From: Lachnospiraceae bacterium
GTDB lineage: Bacteria; Bacillota_A; Clostridia; Lachnospirales; Lachnospiraceae
Length of the DNA: 64,000 nucleotides
Direction of reading: 5' to 3'
Assembly (NCBI GenBank): GCA_017430765.1
Contig: JAFRMI010000060.1
Location: 21,670 to 85,669 of the forward strand
In this document: positions 53,844-63,563 of the stretch, in pieces
How the letters are laid out: the number at the start of each line of letters is the position of its first letter
How positions within the stretch are numbered: the stretch's first letter is position 1
The notes under the pieces: model-generated
Told to the model about the DNA's origin: nothing
Databases searched by the model: none
Seen by the model: only the letters and a program-made list of their open reading frames with translations
Translations under genes and position numbers: made by a program

Positions 53844-55082
53844 TTATCCTTCGTACGGGTTTTTATATCCGCCTTCTGCCATCTTCATGGCGCGGACTTT
53901 CAGCGGAAGGCCGAACAGGGTGATAAACCCGTCCGCGTCGTGATGGTCGTAGAGGTCGCCGGTCGTGAAGGAAGCGAGGCTCTCGCTGTAAATGCTGTAA
54001 GGAGAAGTCTCCCCGGCTTTGATAATATTGCCCTTATAAAGCTTGAACTTCACTTCACCTGTCACATACTCCTGCGTCACGTCGACAAATGCTTTGATCG
54101 CGTCGCAAAGCGGTGTAAACCATTTGCCCTCATATACGACCTGCGCGAGTTTTTCACCGAGAATCTTTTTCTCCTCCAGTGTGGCGCGGTCAAGAACAAG
54201 CTCCTCGAGCTGGTCATGTGCTTCCATAAGGATTGTTCCGCCGGGGGTCTCGTAGACGCCGCGGCTCTTCATTCCGACGACGCGGTTCTCAACGATATCG
54301 ACGATTCCGATTCCGTTCTCTCCGCCGAGCCGGTTCAGTTCACGAATAATGTCGGCAACTTTCATGTTCTTCCCGTTCACCGACGTCGGAACGCCCTTCT
54401 CGAAGGTCATCGTCACTTCCGTAACCTCATCGGGCGCTTTCTGCGGCGTGACACTTAAAACCAGCATGTGATCATAGTTCGGCTCCAAAGAAGGATCCTC
54501 CAGCTCCAGACCCTCATGGCTGATATGCCACAGATTCCTGTCGCGGCTGTAGCTGTGGGAGTGATCAAACGGCAGATGAATGCCCTTGCTCTTGCAGTAC
54601 TCGATCTCATCTTCACGGGACTGGAACTTCCAGATATCGGTCATGCGCCACGGCGCAATGATCTTAAGATCCGGCGCCAGCGCCTTGATGCCGAGTTCAA
54701 AGCGAATCTGGTCATTGCCCTTGCCGGTCGCGCCGTGGCAGATCGCGGTCGCATTTTCCGCTCTGGCGATCTCTACGAGCTTCTTCGCGATGGCGGGGCG
54801 GGCCATGGATGTGCCGAGAAGATACTTGTTCTCATACACGGCCCCGGCCTTCACGCACGGCATGATATAGTTTTCAGCGAAATCATCGTTGATATCCTCT
54901 ATATAAAGCTTTGAGGCGCCTGAAAGTCTCGCTCTCTCCTCAAGACCGTCCAGTTCATTGCCCTGCCCGCAGTCAACGCAGACACAGATCACTTCATACC
55001 CGAAATTCTCTTTCAGCCAGGGAATGATCGCCGTCGTGTCAAGACCGCCCGAATATGCCAGAACCACCTTCTCATTACTCAT
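53844..55082 (-). CDS. argG: Argininosuccinate synthase
   Basis: A 412-residue ATP-grasp-type PP-loop enzyme: [16 protein letters not shown] at the N terminus, [17 protein letters not shown] and [15 protein letters not shown]. It joins citrulline and aspartate. AAGGAGG stands eight bases before the ATG. It is the first gene of the operon and has a clear promoter with an ArgR-like operator. argH and argF are not next to it. Confidence 0.97.
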   Translation of the reverse strand: MSNEKVVLAYSGGLDTTAIIPWLKENFGYEVICVCVDCGQGNELDGLEERARLSGASKLYIEDINDDFAENYIMPCVKAGAVYENKYLLGTSMARPAIAKKLVEIARAENATAICHGATGKGNDQIRFELGIKALAPDLKIIAPWRMTDIWKFQSREDEIEYCKSKGIHLPFDHSHSYSRDRNLWHISHEGLELEDPSLEPNYDHMLVLSVTPQKAPDEVTEVTMTFEKGVPTSVNGKNMKVADIIRELNRLGGENGIGIVDIVENRVVGMKSRGVYETPGGTILMEAHDQLEELVLDRATLEEKKILGEKLAQVVYEGKWFTPLCDAIKAFVDVTQEYVTGEVKFKLYKGNIIKAGETSPYSIYSESLASFTTGDLYDHHDADGFITLFGLPLKVRAMKMAEGGYKNPYEG

Positions 55083-55116
55083 TGTACTTGCCTCCTTAAA
55101 ACTGTTTCGTTCCTAA

Positions 55117-55145
55117 AATATACACTATATGCATTATTTATGCAA
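55117..55145 (-). promoter_or_regulatory. argG promoter with overlapping ArgR-like operator
   Basis: Leftward, TTGCAT (55145-55140) and TATATT (55122-55117) are 17 bases apart. The palindrome TGCAT-N5-ATGCA (55130-55144) covers the -35 and spacer, where an ARG-box repressor site would block transcription. More ATGCAT-like half-sites lie upstream at 55166-55170, 55182-55187 and 55203-55207. Confidence 0.65.
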
Positions 55146-55310
55146 CACAATTCCCATTTATTCGCTGCATTTGTGATTTATATGCATTATTCTTCTATAT
55201 TTATGCACCGCATTGTCCACATTTCCCTGTCCGCTCCGGATTCTTGATTCCTGCTGACCTTGCCCTCACCCATCAAAAAACGCCTCAATGAAAAGCCTGT
55301 CACGCAAGAA
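55146..55310. other. AT-rich upstream argG region with further ATGCAT half-sites
   Basis: No gene is visible here. The left part holds repeated TGCAT/ATGCAT half-sites that may be distal ArgR boxes. The right part (about 55208-55310) shows nothing recognisable before the inverted-repeat element. Confidence 0.5.
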
Positions 55311-55499
55311 GATCCGGCAAACTTCCACTTCTGAAACGTTTGGAGGCGGTTTTAGGAAGGATGAGACAGAGCCTTAGCAAGGCTTATGAGCGAAGGGGCT
55401 CGCCGGCATGAGGCGAGACCCGAAAGCGAATTAGCCGCGCTTAGGCTCTGGCTCATCCTTCCGTTGCCGGAGTTTCAGAAGTGGAAGTTTGACCGGATC
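55311..55499. mobile_element. MITE-like structured element with 27-bp terminal inverted repeats
   Basis: The ends (55311-55337 and 55472-55499) are inverted copies differing by one inserted base, with the core AAACTTCCACTTCTGAAAC. A second inverted pair lies inside (55355-55383 with 55434-55462, 25 of 29 matching), and the centre has a CTCGCC-GGCATGA-GGCGAG hairpin (55399-55417). There is no coding frame of note. It could be a non-autonomous mobile element or a structured RNA. Confidence 0.6.
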
Positions 55500-55636
55500 A
55501 ACAACATACCAACCAAATAAAAGCGCATACCGACCGGATCAACAACATACCAGCCATTCAAAAGTGCATGCCGCGGGATCGACAACACACCGACCATTCA
55601 AAAGTGCATGCCGACCGGACGGACAGACCGCATACC
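55491..55636. repeat. Tandem array of about 3.5 copies of a 41-bp unit
   Basis: Units at 55491-55531, 55532-55572, 55573-55612 and a partial 55613-55636. Each begins with a GACCGGATC-like block; the second and third then contain CCATTCAAAAGTGCATGCC. The first unit overlaps the right end of the inverted-repeat element. Confidence 0.75.
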
Positions 55637-55641
55637 CGCGA

Positions 55642-56706
55642 TTACTTCGACGACAGGAACTCATACTCCCGAAGCCCCGCCTCATCCGCCGGGTACTTCG
55701 TCACATATTCCGCCGCCTTCCTCGTAGCCTGCGTCCAGTCATGCAGATGTTCATATACGACGATTTCATTGTACAGAAGGCCCTGTACAGACGCCGGATC
55801 CTCCGCTGCCAGTCCCGCCTCTATATGCTGGAGGGCCGATTCATAATCCTCCTCCTCGATATCGCAAAGAGCGAGTCCGTTGTGTGCCGCGGCCGCGGTC
55901 TTCTCATTATCGACGCTGCCTGTATACACAGCTCTCGCGTTCGCGAGATCGCCGGTTTCCAGATAAATCTTGCCAAGCAGAAAGACCGATTTCCCGTCGT
56001 CCGGTGAGCGCCGCATCGACTCGATGAGCATCTCCCTCGCCTCGTCATAGTTCTGGAGATAGTAATTCACAAGCCCGCGGCTGTAATAATCCTCCGTGTT
56101 CCGGCTCACCTCGGTGAGCGCCTCCTCGAGGTAGCGGGATCCGTCGCCGCTCTTGTCAACATCCGCATACAGCTCATAGATATTGATAAAGAGGTCATAG
56201 CCGGGCTCCAGAGTGACCGCCTGGTCAAAGTCGAGCGCCGCCGCGTGTTCATCCTCCGCGCGAAGGCTCAGGCGGCCGCGCAGAAAAAGCGTCTCCGCAT
56301 CCGGCGACTTCATGATGATTTCATTGTAGATGTTCATGGCTTTTTCTGTCTGTCCCTGCCGCTCACGGCAATAGGCCAGATACAGATTCACATCCCTCTG
56401 AAACGCATCATCCTGGCTCTCCACATGATAGAGGCTCTTCTCAAACGCAACAGCGGCGTCCGGAAGGTTGCCGGCGGAAAGATACGTCAGGCCAAGGCCC
56501 CGATATGCCTCCGGCAAAAACATCCCGGTCTCAATCACCGTGCTGAAGTACTCCGCCGCCTGATCCATATCACCCGCCTCGAGTGCCTCGCACCCGCGGA
56601 TATACACGGCCTTGACGTCCTCCTTCGCGCACCCCGGCAGAAGGAGCGTCAGCACAAAAACAAGCAGTAAAGCTGCGGTTTTACCCTTCAACAGCAAGGC
56701 CCTCAT
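55642..56706 (-). CDS. TPR-repeat lipoprotein
   Basis: A 354-residue protein with a lipoprotein signal (LLLVFVLTLLLPGC) and about eight tetratricopeptide repeats, for example AEYFSTVIETGMFLPEAYRGLGLTYLSAGNLPDAAVAFEKSL. It is a surface-anchored scaffold; no partner can be named. The ATG at 56706 overlaps glmM by 26 bases without a good binding site. A TTG at 56691, eight bases after GAGGG, would give MKGKTAALLL and is a strong alternative start. Confidence 0.88.
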   Translation of the reverse strand: MRALLLKGKTAALLLVFVLTLLLPGCAKEDVKAVYIRGCEALEAGDMDQAAEYFSTVIETGMFLPEAYRGLGLTYLSAGNLPDAAVAFEKSLYHVESQDDAFQRDVNLYLAYCRERQGQTEKAMNIYNEIIMKSPDAETLFLRGRLSLRAEDEHAAALDFDQAVTLEPGYDLFINIYELYADVDKSGDGSRYLEEALTEVSRNTEDYYSRGLVNYYLQNYDEAREMLIESMRRSPDDGKSVFLLGKIYLETGDLANARAVYTGSVDNEKTAAAAHNGLALCDIEEEDYESALQHIEAGLAAEDPASVQGLLYNEIVVYEHLHDWTQATRKAAEYVTKYPADEAGLREYEFLSSK

Positions 56707-58039
56707 CGCGAATCACCTTCACTACAGAATCTACATACTGTTCACACAGTTCGTTCGTCTTCGCTTCCACCATCACGCGGATCTTCGGCTCCGTGCCGCT
56801 CTCACGGACAAGAATCCTTCCGTCGCTCCCCAGCGCTTCCGCGACCGCTTTCACGGCCTCCTGCACCTTCGGGTTGGCCTGGGCTTCCGCCTTGTTGTGA
56901 ACGACCACATTCTTCAGGACCTGCGGGAACATCTTCATCTCACCCGCCAGCATGGAGAGCGGCAGCTTCTTCTCGATCATCGTCTGCATCACCATAAGGG
57001 AAGTGAGGATGCCGTCACCAGTCGTTGCGTATTTGCTGAAGATGATATGACCGGACTGCTCGCCGCCGATGGCGTATCCGTTCTCCATCATGTTCTCGGC
57101 CACGTATTTGTCGCCGACCGCTGTCTGCTGGTACTTCATCCCGTTCGCCTCGAGCGCCTTATAGAGGCCGAGATTGGACATGACCGTCGTCACGACCATA
57201 TCGTCATCGAGCTGGCCGCACTCACGGAGATACTTGCCGCACATAAACATGATGTGGTCGCCGTTTACAATATTGCCCTTCTCATCAATGGCCAGGCAGC
57301 GGTCCGCGTCGCCGTCATAGGCGAATCCGACATCCAGGCCGTTCTCCACGACATAATTCTGAAGTCCCTCGATGTGCGTGGAGCCGCATCCGCGGTTGAT
57401 GTTGAGGCCGTCCGGAGAATTGTTGATGACAAATGTCTTCGCTCCGAGCGCCTCGAATACGCTTTTGGCGATTGCGGAGGAACTGCCGTTCGCGCAGTCC
57501 AGACCCACTCTCTTGCCCTTAAACGCACGGGTCGGAATCGTCATCAGATACCCGATGTAGCGGTTTCTGCCCGCGGAGAAATCAATCGTACTGCCGATGT
57601 TATCCCGCTTCGCATACGGAAGTTCCGGAGTAATTCCGTCAATATAGTCCTCGATCTTCTCCTCGATCTCCGGCTCGATCTTCTGTCCGTTCGCGCGCAT
57701 GATCTTGATGCCGTTGTCATAATACGGATTGTGACTGGCGGAGATCATGATTCCGCAGTCGAAATCATTCGTGCGCACCGCGTAAGACACCGAAGGTGTC
57801 GTCGTCACATGAAGGAGATAGGCATCGGCGCCGGACGCCGTAAGGCCGGCGCAAAGAGCGTCCTCCAGCATGTAGCTGGAACGTCTCGTATCTTTGCCGA
57901 TTGCGACGGACGCATGCCCGTCCTCGTGAAGCGTCCCGTAATACCACCCGAGATATCTGCCCACCTTAAACGCCTTCTCGGCTGTCAGTGCGACATTCGC
58001 CTCTCCCCGAAATCCGTCCGTTCCGAAATACCTTCCCAT
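56681..58039 (-). CDS. glmM: Phosphoglucosamine mutase
   Basis: A 452-residue phosphohexomutase. The phosphoserine S102 is in MISASHNPYYDNGIK, the metal loop is DGDADRC, and the C terminus has RESGTEPKIRVMVEA. It makes glucosamine-1-phosphate for UDP-GlcNAc and therefore wall synthesis. AGGAGG is six bases before the ATG. Although many Firmicutes place it after cdaR, here it is 29 kb away. Confidence 0.97.
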   Translation of the reverse strand: MGRYFGTDGFRGEANVALTAEKAFKVGRYLGWYYGTLHEDGHASVAIGKDTRRSSYMLEDALCAGLTASGADAYLLHVTTTPSVSYAVRTNDFDCGIMISASHNPYYDNGIKIMRANGQKIEPEIEEKIEDYIDGITPELPYAKRDNIGSTIDFSAGRNRYIGYLMTIPTRAFKGKRVGLDCANGSSSAIAKSVFEALGAKTFVINNSPDGLNINRGCGSTHIEGLQNYVVENGLDVGFAYDGDADRCLAIDEKGNIVNGDHIMFMCGKYLRECGQLDDDMVVTTVMSNLGLYKALEANGMKYQQTAVGDKYVAENMMENGYAIGGEQSGHIIFSKYATTGDGILTSLMVMQTMIEKKLPLSMLAGEMKMFPQVLKNVVVHNKAEAQANPKVQEAVKAVAEALGSDGRILVRESGTEPKIRVMVEAKTNELCEQYVDSVVKVIRDEGLAVEG

Positions 58040-58081
58040 TTTGAACCTCCTTCTTGTAATGCCAGGTATTCAATACCGCAC

Positions 58082-58144
58082 GCGGCAAAAGCCGCCTGCT
58101 TTTGCACCGGGCGCATACTGCAGCACATTAAATTTCATACGCCC
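58082..58144 (-). promoter_or_regulatory. glmM leader with competing hairpins
   Basis: On the minus strand GCAAAAGC-AGGCG-GCTTTTGC (58105-58085, 8-bp stem) and GCGGC-TTTT-GCCGC (58095-58082) share bases and exclude each other. A GGGCGTAT/ATGCGCCC stem (58144-58109) precedes them. No T tract follows. An attenuator or simple leader structure is possible. Confidence 0.35.
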
Positions 58145-58265
58145 TGTGCATCAGATCGTGAGCGCCGGATACTGACCGGCAGTCACAATATAAACAAATC
58201 CTTTGACGATTATCCGCAGGCACCGCTTCCGGTCCCTGCCGCCATGGCCGCAAGTGCGGTCCGAC

Positions 58266-59348
58266 TTATGGAGTTCCTCCTGCGCCCCCGCGCTCAAGCC
58301 GCTCCGCGCGGTCTGCCCGCACAAGTGCGTCAATCACTTCATCCAGATCACCGTCCATGATTCCGTCAATCCTGTGCGTTGTCAGATGGATCCTGTGATC
58401 CGTCACCCTCGACTGGGGAAAATTATACGTCCGGATCTTCTCAGACCGGTCGCCCGTCCCCACCTGGCTTCTCCGGAGGTCCGCCCGCTCATTCGCGAGC
58501 CGCTCCCTTTCCAGGGCATAGAGCCTTGTACGCAGCACTTTGAGGGCCTTTGCCTTATTCTTAATCTGGGATTTCTCATCCTGGCACGACACCACGATCC
58601 CCGTCGGAAGGTGGGTCAGCCGCACGGCGGAATCCGTCGTATTGACACACTGTCCTCCGTTTCCGGAAGCCCGGAACACGTCGAACTTCAGATCCTTCTC
58701 CTCGATCACGACGTCCACTTCCTCCGCCTCCGGCATGATCGCCACCGTAGCAGTGGACGTATGGATTCTTCCCCCGCTCTCTGTCTCCGGCACCCGCTGC
58801 ACGCGGTGCGTCCCGCTCTCAAACTTAAGTCGCGAGAATACACCCTTTCCAAACACGCGGAACGTGCACTCCTTCATGCCGCCGATTCCGTTTTCACTGA
58901 CTGAGATCATCTCGGTTCTCCACCCGCAGCGGTCGGAGTAGCGGGAATACATGCGGTAAAGATCCGCCGCGAAAAGCGCGGCTTCGTCTCCTCCCGCCCC
59001 CGCCCGGATCTCGACGATACAGTTGCGGTCGTCATCCGGGTCTTTCGGAAGCATGAGGTAACGAAGCTTCTCAAAAAGCTCCTCCTTCCTCGCCGCCGCC
59101 TCTTTCCCTTCGGAGGAAAGGAGTTCCCGCATCTCGGGATCAGACTCCTCCCGGAGCATCTCCTCTGCCTCCTCCGCGTCGCTTACCGCCTTCTTATATT
59201 CCCTGTATGTCTCCGTGATCGGGGAGAGTTCCGCCTGCTCCTTCATGAGCGCACTCATCATGGCAGCGTCGCCCGATGCCTCTTTCGAGGACATCAGGGT
59301 GAGAATCTCCTGCTCCCGGTATAGAATGGCATCCAGTTTATCAACCAT
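58266..59348 (-). CDS. prfA: Peptide chain release factor 1
   Basis: A 360-residue class I release factor. The codon-recognition tripeptide is PET (187-189), the RF1-type PxT, and the catalytic GGQ is at 231-233 (here GGQCVN). It ends translation at UAA and UAG. GGAG is seven bases before the ATG, which overlaps the prmC stop. prmC, its modifying enzyme, is directly upstream. Confidence 0.97.
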   Translation of the reverse strand: MVDKLDAILYREQEILTLMSSKEASGDAAMMSALMKEQAELSPITETYREYKKAVSDAEEAEEMLREESDPEMRELLSSEGKEAAARKEELFEKLRYLMLPKDPDDDRNCIVEIRAGAGGDEAALFAADLYRMYSRYSDRCGWRTEMISVSENGIGGMKECTFRVFGKGVFSRLKFESGTHRVQRVPETESGGRIHTSTATVAIMPEAEEVDVVIEEKDLKFDVFRASGNGGQCVNTTDSAVRLTHLPTGIVVSCQDEKSQIKNKAKALKVLRTRLYALERERLANERADLRRSQVGTGDRSEKIRTYNFPQSRVTDHRIHLTTHRIDGIMDGDLDEVIDALVRADRAERLERGGAGGTP

Positions 59349-60198
59349 GTTTTACTCCGCCGGCGACCCTTGGGCGGCCGCCTAAATCACACGTGATTCG
59401 AACCTCAGTAAATCCGTTTTCCGTAAGAAGCGCACCTACCGCTTCCGCTTCATCATATCCGATTTCAAGTGCGAGGTATCCCCCCTCACGAAGGTGTCCC
59501 GGCGCCTTCCTGCAGATCACGCGGTAGAAATCCAGTCCGTCTTCTCCCCCGTCGAGAGCCGTCCGCGGTTCATATTCCGCGACCTCCGCGTCCAGCCGGT
59601 CCACCTCATCCCTCCTGATATAGGGCGGATTCGAGCATATTATATCATAAGAATCCGGGATCGCACTGAACAAATCGCTTTTGACAAATGCAGCCGCGCT
59701 GTGCTTCCCGCGGATTTCCTCCGCGAACATCCGTCCGTTCTCACAGGCGGCGGAAAGCGCTTCCGGATACAGATCACTCCCGACCCCCGTAAGACCGGGC
59801 GGGCCTTCAAGTAAAAGTGTCAGCAGAATACACCCGCTGCCGGTACAAAGATCCAGAATTCTTTTTCCCGTCGAAAGACGCGGAAGAACCTCCTCTATCA
59901 GAGTTTCAGTGTCAAACCTGGGAATCAGGACTCCCTCACGGACAGCAAAATCACGCCCGTAAAACGGGGCCATTCCCGTAATATATTGGAGAGGTTCTCC
60001 CGTGGCGCGGCGTCCGGCGGCGCTTCGGTACCGCTCTTCCGTATCCTGAAGAACCGGCTCATTTTCATGAAGAAGATACCCGGCGAGGTCCACACCAAGG
60101 ATGCGCAGCATCAGTTCCCTCGCCTCGTATTCCGCCGCGGGAATTCCCGCATCCGCAAGTCTGCGTGTTCCCTCGCGGACCAACGCACCGGCTGTCAT
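59341..60198 (-). CDS. prmC: Release-factor glutamine methyltransferase
   Basis: A 285-residue SAM enzyme with [17 protein letters not shown] (motif I) and [10 protein letters not shown], the NPPY active site that methylates the GGQ glutamine of release factors. The ATG at 60198 overlaps the yqhQ stop (ATGA) and is preferred over a GTG four codons earlier that sits too close to GGAGGGA. It forms a pair with prfA. Confidence 0.95.
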   Translation of the reverse strand: MTAGALVREGTRRLADAGIPAAEYEARELMLRILGVDLAGYLLHENEPVLQDTEERYRSAAGRRATGEPLQYITGMAPFYGRDFAVREGVLIPRFDTETLIEEVLPRLSTGKRILDLCTGSGCILLTLLLEGPPGLTGVGSDLYPEALSAACENGRMFAEEIRGKHSAAAFVKSDLFSAIPDSYDIICSNPPYIRRDEVDRLDAEVAEYEPRTALDGGEDGLDFYRVICRKAPGHLREGGYLALEIGYDEAEAVGALLTENGFTEVRITCDLGGRPRVAGGVKHG

Positions 60199-61133
60199 TG
60201 TTTCTGCCACTCCCTCCAGTCAAAGACCTCCTCTATGGCGGTGATGGCCACCTCGCACATCTTCTCATCTGGCTCGCGTGTCACGAGACGCTGCAGCGCA
60301 AGTCCGGGTTTGACGAGCAGATCGACAACAGGACCCTCGTGGCACCCGCAGAACCGGAGAAGCTCGAAGGAGACACCGGCAATCACGGGAATCAGTACGA
60401 GACGCATGAGGAAGCGCATCCAACCGCGACGGATCCCGAACAGTCCGAGAATCAGGAAGGCGACAATCGAGATACTGATCACGATGAGGAGGAAGCTCGT
60501 ACCGCACCGCTTGTGCTGGCGGGAGCTTTTCATCACATTCTCAACGCTTAATGGAAGGCCGTGTTCTATGCAGTTGATGCATTTGTGTTCCGCCCCGTGG
60601 TAGGAAAACACGCGCTGGATATCTTCCATACGGGAGATCAGAAGCATGTACCCGAGAAAGATCACAAGACGCAGCACCGCCTCCGTGAGGTTGATCACCA
60701 CGTCACTTGCGCCGAATCTCCTCAAAAATCCCGCCAGCCAGAACGGGAGCAGCATAAAGAGGACGACGGAGAATCCGACGGCGAATATGACCGTGCCGGT
60801 CAGAATCCACTTAAAAGAGCGGTCCTCCTTCTCTTTCTCCTCCTTCGTCTTCTGCGTCCCGGTCTCCCGGTCCGTCTCCTCGTCCTCCCCCGCAAACTCC
60901 GCGGACCACATCAAGGAGGAGACGCCGACAACCATGGAATCGATAAATGAAACGGCTCCGCGCAGGATCGGGATCTTCATGATCCCTTTAATGGGACAGA
61001 TACTTTTATACGGCCGGATCACGGATTCGATCCCGCCGTCGGGTCTGCGGACGGCGATGGAGTATTTCTCCCCGTTCCGCATCATAATTCCTTCCATAAT
61101 GGCCTGCCCGCCAATACCGGAGTTCTTCTGCAT
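60195..61133 (-). CDS. yqhQ: YqhQ/DUF1385 membrane protein
   Basis: A 312-residue protein with the hallmark GIGGQAIMEGIMMRNGEKYSIAVR at the N terminus, two to three central spans (FAVGFSVVLFMLLPFWLAGFL, LRLVIFLGYMLLIS, LLIVISISIVAFLILGLFGI) and the VFSYHGAEHKCINCIE motif with His and Cys residues. Molecular role unknown. The ATG at 61133 has AGGAG seven bases upstream; an open frame extends 44 codons further but without a site. It precedes prmC-prfA, as in many Clostridia. Confidence 0.92.
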   Translation of the reverse strand: MQKNSGIGGQAIMEGIMMRNGEKYSIAVRRPDGGIESVIRPYKSICPIKGIMKIPILRGAVSFIDSMVVGVSSLMWSAEFAGEDEETDRETGTQKTKEEKEKEDRSFKWILTGTVIFAVGFSVVLFMLLPFWLAGFLRRFGASDVVINLTEAVLRLVIFLGYMLLISRMEDIQRVFSYHGAEHKCINCIEHGLPLSVENVMKSSRQHKRCGTSFLLIVISISIVAFLILGLFGIRRGWMRFLMRLVLIPVIAGVSFELLRFCGCHEGPVVDLLVKPGLALQRLVTREPDEKMCEVAITAIEEVFDWREWQKQ

Positions 61134-61278
61134 AATGTCTCCTACGTGAATTGAATCTTTGCGGCGCAACACCGCGTTTTGCAGCTTGCCGTGCCGCATG
61201 GCAGCTTCCCTCTGCAGCGGGACAGCGTGCTGAACAGTGAGCGGCTGCCATCTGCCGGCGTTCACTGTAAGAACAGAT

Positions 61279-61302
61279 AAAGGGACGAGCTAAGCCCGTC
61301 CC
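61279..61302 (-). terminator. Probable terminator of rpmE
   Basis: GGGACGGGC-TTA-GCTCGTCCC forms a nine-pair stem with one mismatch on the minus strand, followed by TTTATC. It lies 24 bases after the rpmE stop. The T run is short, so read-through into yqhQ is possible. Confidence 0.6.
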
Positions 61303-61325
61303 CGAATCGTATGCATAATAAATGA

Positions 61326-61538
61326 TCAGCCCTGCGCAGTCCGGACGCCGTACTTCTTGTTGAACGCTTCGATACGGCCGCGCGCCTGTGCCGCCTTCTG
61401 CTGGCCCGTATAGAACGGATGGCACTTGGAACAGATTTCAACGTGGATCTCTTTCTTTGTGGAGCCGACTGTAAATGTGTTGCCACAGTTGCAGGTAACG
61501 ACCGCCTGATTATAATTCGGATGGATTCCTTCCTTCAT
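61326..61538 (-). CDS. rpmE: 50S ribosomal protein L31 (zinc-binding form)
   Basis: A 70-residue protein with zinc ligands C16, C18, C36 and C39 (VVTCNCGN and [11 protein letters not shown]), the C-plus form. The ATG at 61538 has AGAGAGG eight bases upstream; a GTG three codons earlier overlaps that site. It has its own promoter. Confidence 0.96.
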   Translation of the reverse strand: MKEGIHPNYNQAVVTCNCGNTFTVGSTKKEIHVEICSKCHPFYTGQQKAAQARGRIEAFNKKYGVRTAQG

Positions 61539-61593
61539 CTTCCTCACCTCTCTATATATAAAAATACATTATTATCGTCAAACAGCAAAAAAC

Positions 61594-61622
61594 ATTCTAA
61601 CATAGGAGTTCGGTGAATGCAA
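61594..61622 (-). promoter_or_regulatory. Promoter of rpmE with overlapping palindrome
   Basis: Leftward, TTGCAT (61622-61617) and TAGAAT (61599-61594) are 17 bases apart. The -35 is one arm of the perfect palindrome AATGCAA-N7-TTGCATT (61616-61636), which may be an operator or the end of the rho transcript. Confidence 0.7.
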
Positions 61623-61657
61623 TAACAATTTGCATTAATTCCGAAGCACTTCCGGCA

Positions 61658-63526
61658 TCACCATTTCTGAAGGATGGCGTTCACAACCTGCTCATTCGTG
61701 GGGTAGTACGAGAAGGCCTGAAGAATCTGCTCGATCACTTCCTCCGTCTTCTGTCCTCCCAGGCGTCTCCGCATCAGGTCGACCGCCTTCTTCTCACGCT
61801 CCGTCAGAAGCAGATCCTCCCGCCTCGTTCCGGATTTCACGATGTCGATCGCCGGGAAAACGCGCCGCTCCTGCAGCTTCCGGTCAAGGATCAGTTCCAT
61901 ATTGCCGGTTCCCTTGAACTCCTCGTAGACGACGTCGTCCATCTTGCTCCCCGTGTCCACAAGCGCTGTGGCGAGAATGGTAAGGCTCCCTCCCTCGCGC
62001 ATGTTGCGGGCGGCTCCGAAGAACCGCTTCGGCATGTAGAGCGCCGTCGGATCCAGTCCGCCGGAGAGCGTGCGCCCGCTCTGCGGCACCAGAATATTGT
62101 AAGCACGTGTGAGCCTTGTGATGGAATCGAGAAGAATGATCACATCCTCATGATGTTCCACGAGCCTTTTTGCGCGCTCGATCACCATCTCGGCCACCCT
62201 TCTGTGGTGCTCCGGCAGTTCGTCGAAAGTGGAATAGATAATCTCCACATTCTTGCCGTGAACCGATTCCTTCATATCGGTCACTTCCTCCGGGCGCTCA
62301 TCGATCAGCAGGATAATGAGATTCGCATCCGGATCGAGCGTCAGGATCGACTTGGCGACGTCCTTCAGAAGGGTTGTCTTGCCCGCCTTCGGCGGAGAGA
62401 CAATCATACCTCTCTGCCCCTTTCCGATCGGGCTGATAAGATCCACGATTCTCGTCGCCCGCGACCCGTCGGGCCGCTCAAGGCGGATCCGTTCATTCGG
62501 GAAGATCGGCGTCATCTTTTCAAACTGGGCGCGTCGCCTGGCCTCATCGGCCGGATACTCATTGACCTTTGAAACATAGAGCAGAGCGCCGTACTTTTCG
62601 CCCTGCGCCCTCTCCCGCTTGTTCCCGGTGATCATATCCCCCGTCTTAAGGTTAAACCGGCGGATCTGGGAAGGCGAGACATATATATCGTCCTCCCCCG
62701 GAAGGAAGTTGTCGCTTCGAAGAAATCCGAAACCATCCTGCATGACCTCCAGGATGCCCCGCACCGCATGCCCGTTTCCGTAAAAGGATGTCTGCGGAGC
62801 CGTCTCCGGCATCTCCGCGGCAGCCTGTGTCTCCTCAGTCACAGGAGCCTCTGCGGCCGCTCTCTCCGGAATGACTTCCTCTGCCGGTGAGACTGCCTCC
62901 GCGATTTCAGGAGCTGCCTCCTCCGCGGACGTCTTCCCCTCTTTCTCTTTCACGCCGCGCTCCTTCAGCCGCCCGCGCCTTGTGCCGCCCGCTGTTTTGC
63001 CGCTTCTTGTTCCTTCGGAAGAAGAGGATGTCCAGCGTCTGTCCGGTCTTCCGGCCGCTCCGGCACTCTTCCCGCTCTCCGGAGCCGCAAAGTCGCCATC
63101 CCGCGAAACCTCCTCACTTCCCGCGGAAGATGAAGTATCGCCCTCAGTACCTGAAAAGGGCAGATCTCCGCTTATCCCGGCAGCAGATGCAGGCGTTTCC
63201 AAAGCCGTTTCAGCGGCGGGTGCAGGTGCCTTGACCGCGGCGTCTGCGGCCGCGGCGGATGGTTCCGAATCCTTCTTCACGGCCGGTTTTCTTCCGCGCT
63301 TTCCTGAAGAAGCGGCTTTCCTCCCGGCTTTTTTCGTCTCTCCCGCGCTGTCTGCGGCCTCTGTCCCGACCGCTGCAGCTGCTCCGCTTTCCTCCCTGGC
63401 GTCAAGCTCCAGCATGGCGTCAATCAACTCATTTTTCTTCATGGAAGAAGTTCTCCGGATGCCTCTTGACTTGGCAAGTTCCCGGAGATTATTAACCTGA
63501 ATGGTCTGGTACTGTTCTCTTGTCAT
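61658..63526 (-). CDS. rho: Transcription termination factor Rho with long N-terminal insertion
   Basis: A 622-residue Rho, about 200 residues longer than the typical 420. An N-terminal SAP-like helical pair ([13 protein letters not shown]...[11 protein letters not shown]) is followed by a low-complexity Ala/Glu/Ser/Lys-rich insertion (about 47-244), then the cold-shock-like RNA-binding domain ([28 protein letters not shown]), Walker [14 protein letters not shown] near 380, [14 protein letters not shown], the Q-loop region and [21 protein letters not shown]. It is a hexameric RNA helicase. GGGAAAG precedes the ATG. Confidence 0.96.
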   Translation of the reverse strand: MTREQYQTIQVNNLRELAKSRGIRRTSSMKKNELIDAMLELDAREESGAAAAVGTEAADSAGETKKAGRKAASSGKRGRKPAVKKDSEPSAAAADAAVKAPAPAAETALETPASAAGISGDLPFSGTEGDTSSSAGSEEVSRDGDFAAPESGKSAGAAGRPDRRWTSSSSEGTRSGKTAGGTRRGRLKERGVKEKEGKTSAEEAAPEIAEAVSPAEEVIPERAAAEAPVTEETQAAAEMPETAPQTSFYGNGHAVRGILEVMQDGFGFLRSDNFLPGEDDIYVSPSQIRRFNLKTGDMITGNKRERAQGEKYGALLYVSKVNEYPADEARRRAQFEKMTPIFPNERIRLERPDGSRATRIVDLISPIGKGQRGMIVSPPKAGKTTLLKDVAKSILTLDPDANLIILLIDERPEEVTDMKESVHGKNVEIIYSTFDELPEHHRRVAEMVIERAKRLVEHHEDVIILLDSITRLTRAYNILVPQSGRTLSGGLDPTALYMPKRFFGAARNMREGGSLTILATALVDTGSKMDDVVYEEFKGTGNMELILDRKLQERRVFPAIDIVKSGTRREDLLLTEREKKAVDLMRRRLGGQKTEEVIEQILQAFSYYPTNEQVVNAILQKW

Positions 63527-63563
63527 AAATCTTTCCCTGATCTATTGAAAATTTTTCTATGAA

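Noticed and set aside
55083..55310. T-box leader upstream of argG
   Set aside because: No T-box sequence or antiterminator is seen; AT-rich ATGCAT boxes point to repressor control instead.
55491..55636. CRISPR array
   Set aside because: The repeats are directly adjacent without spacers and no cas genes are present.
58040..58265. glmS-type ribozyme or other known riboswitch upstream of glmM
   Set aside because: I could not find the conserved core of any class I know; only simple hairpins are visible.
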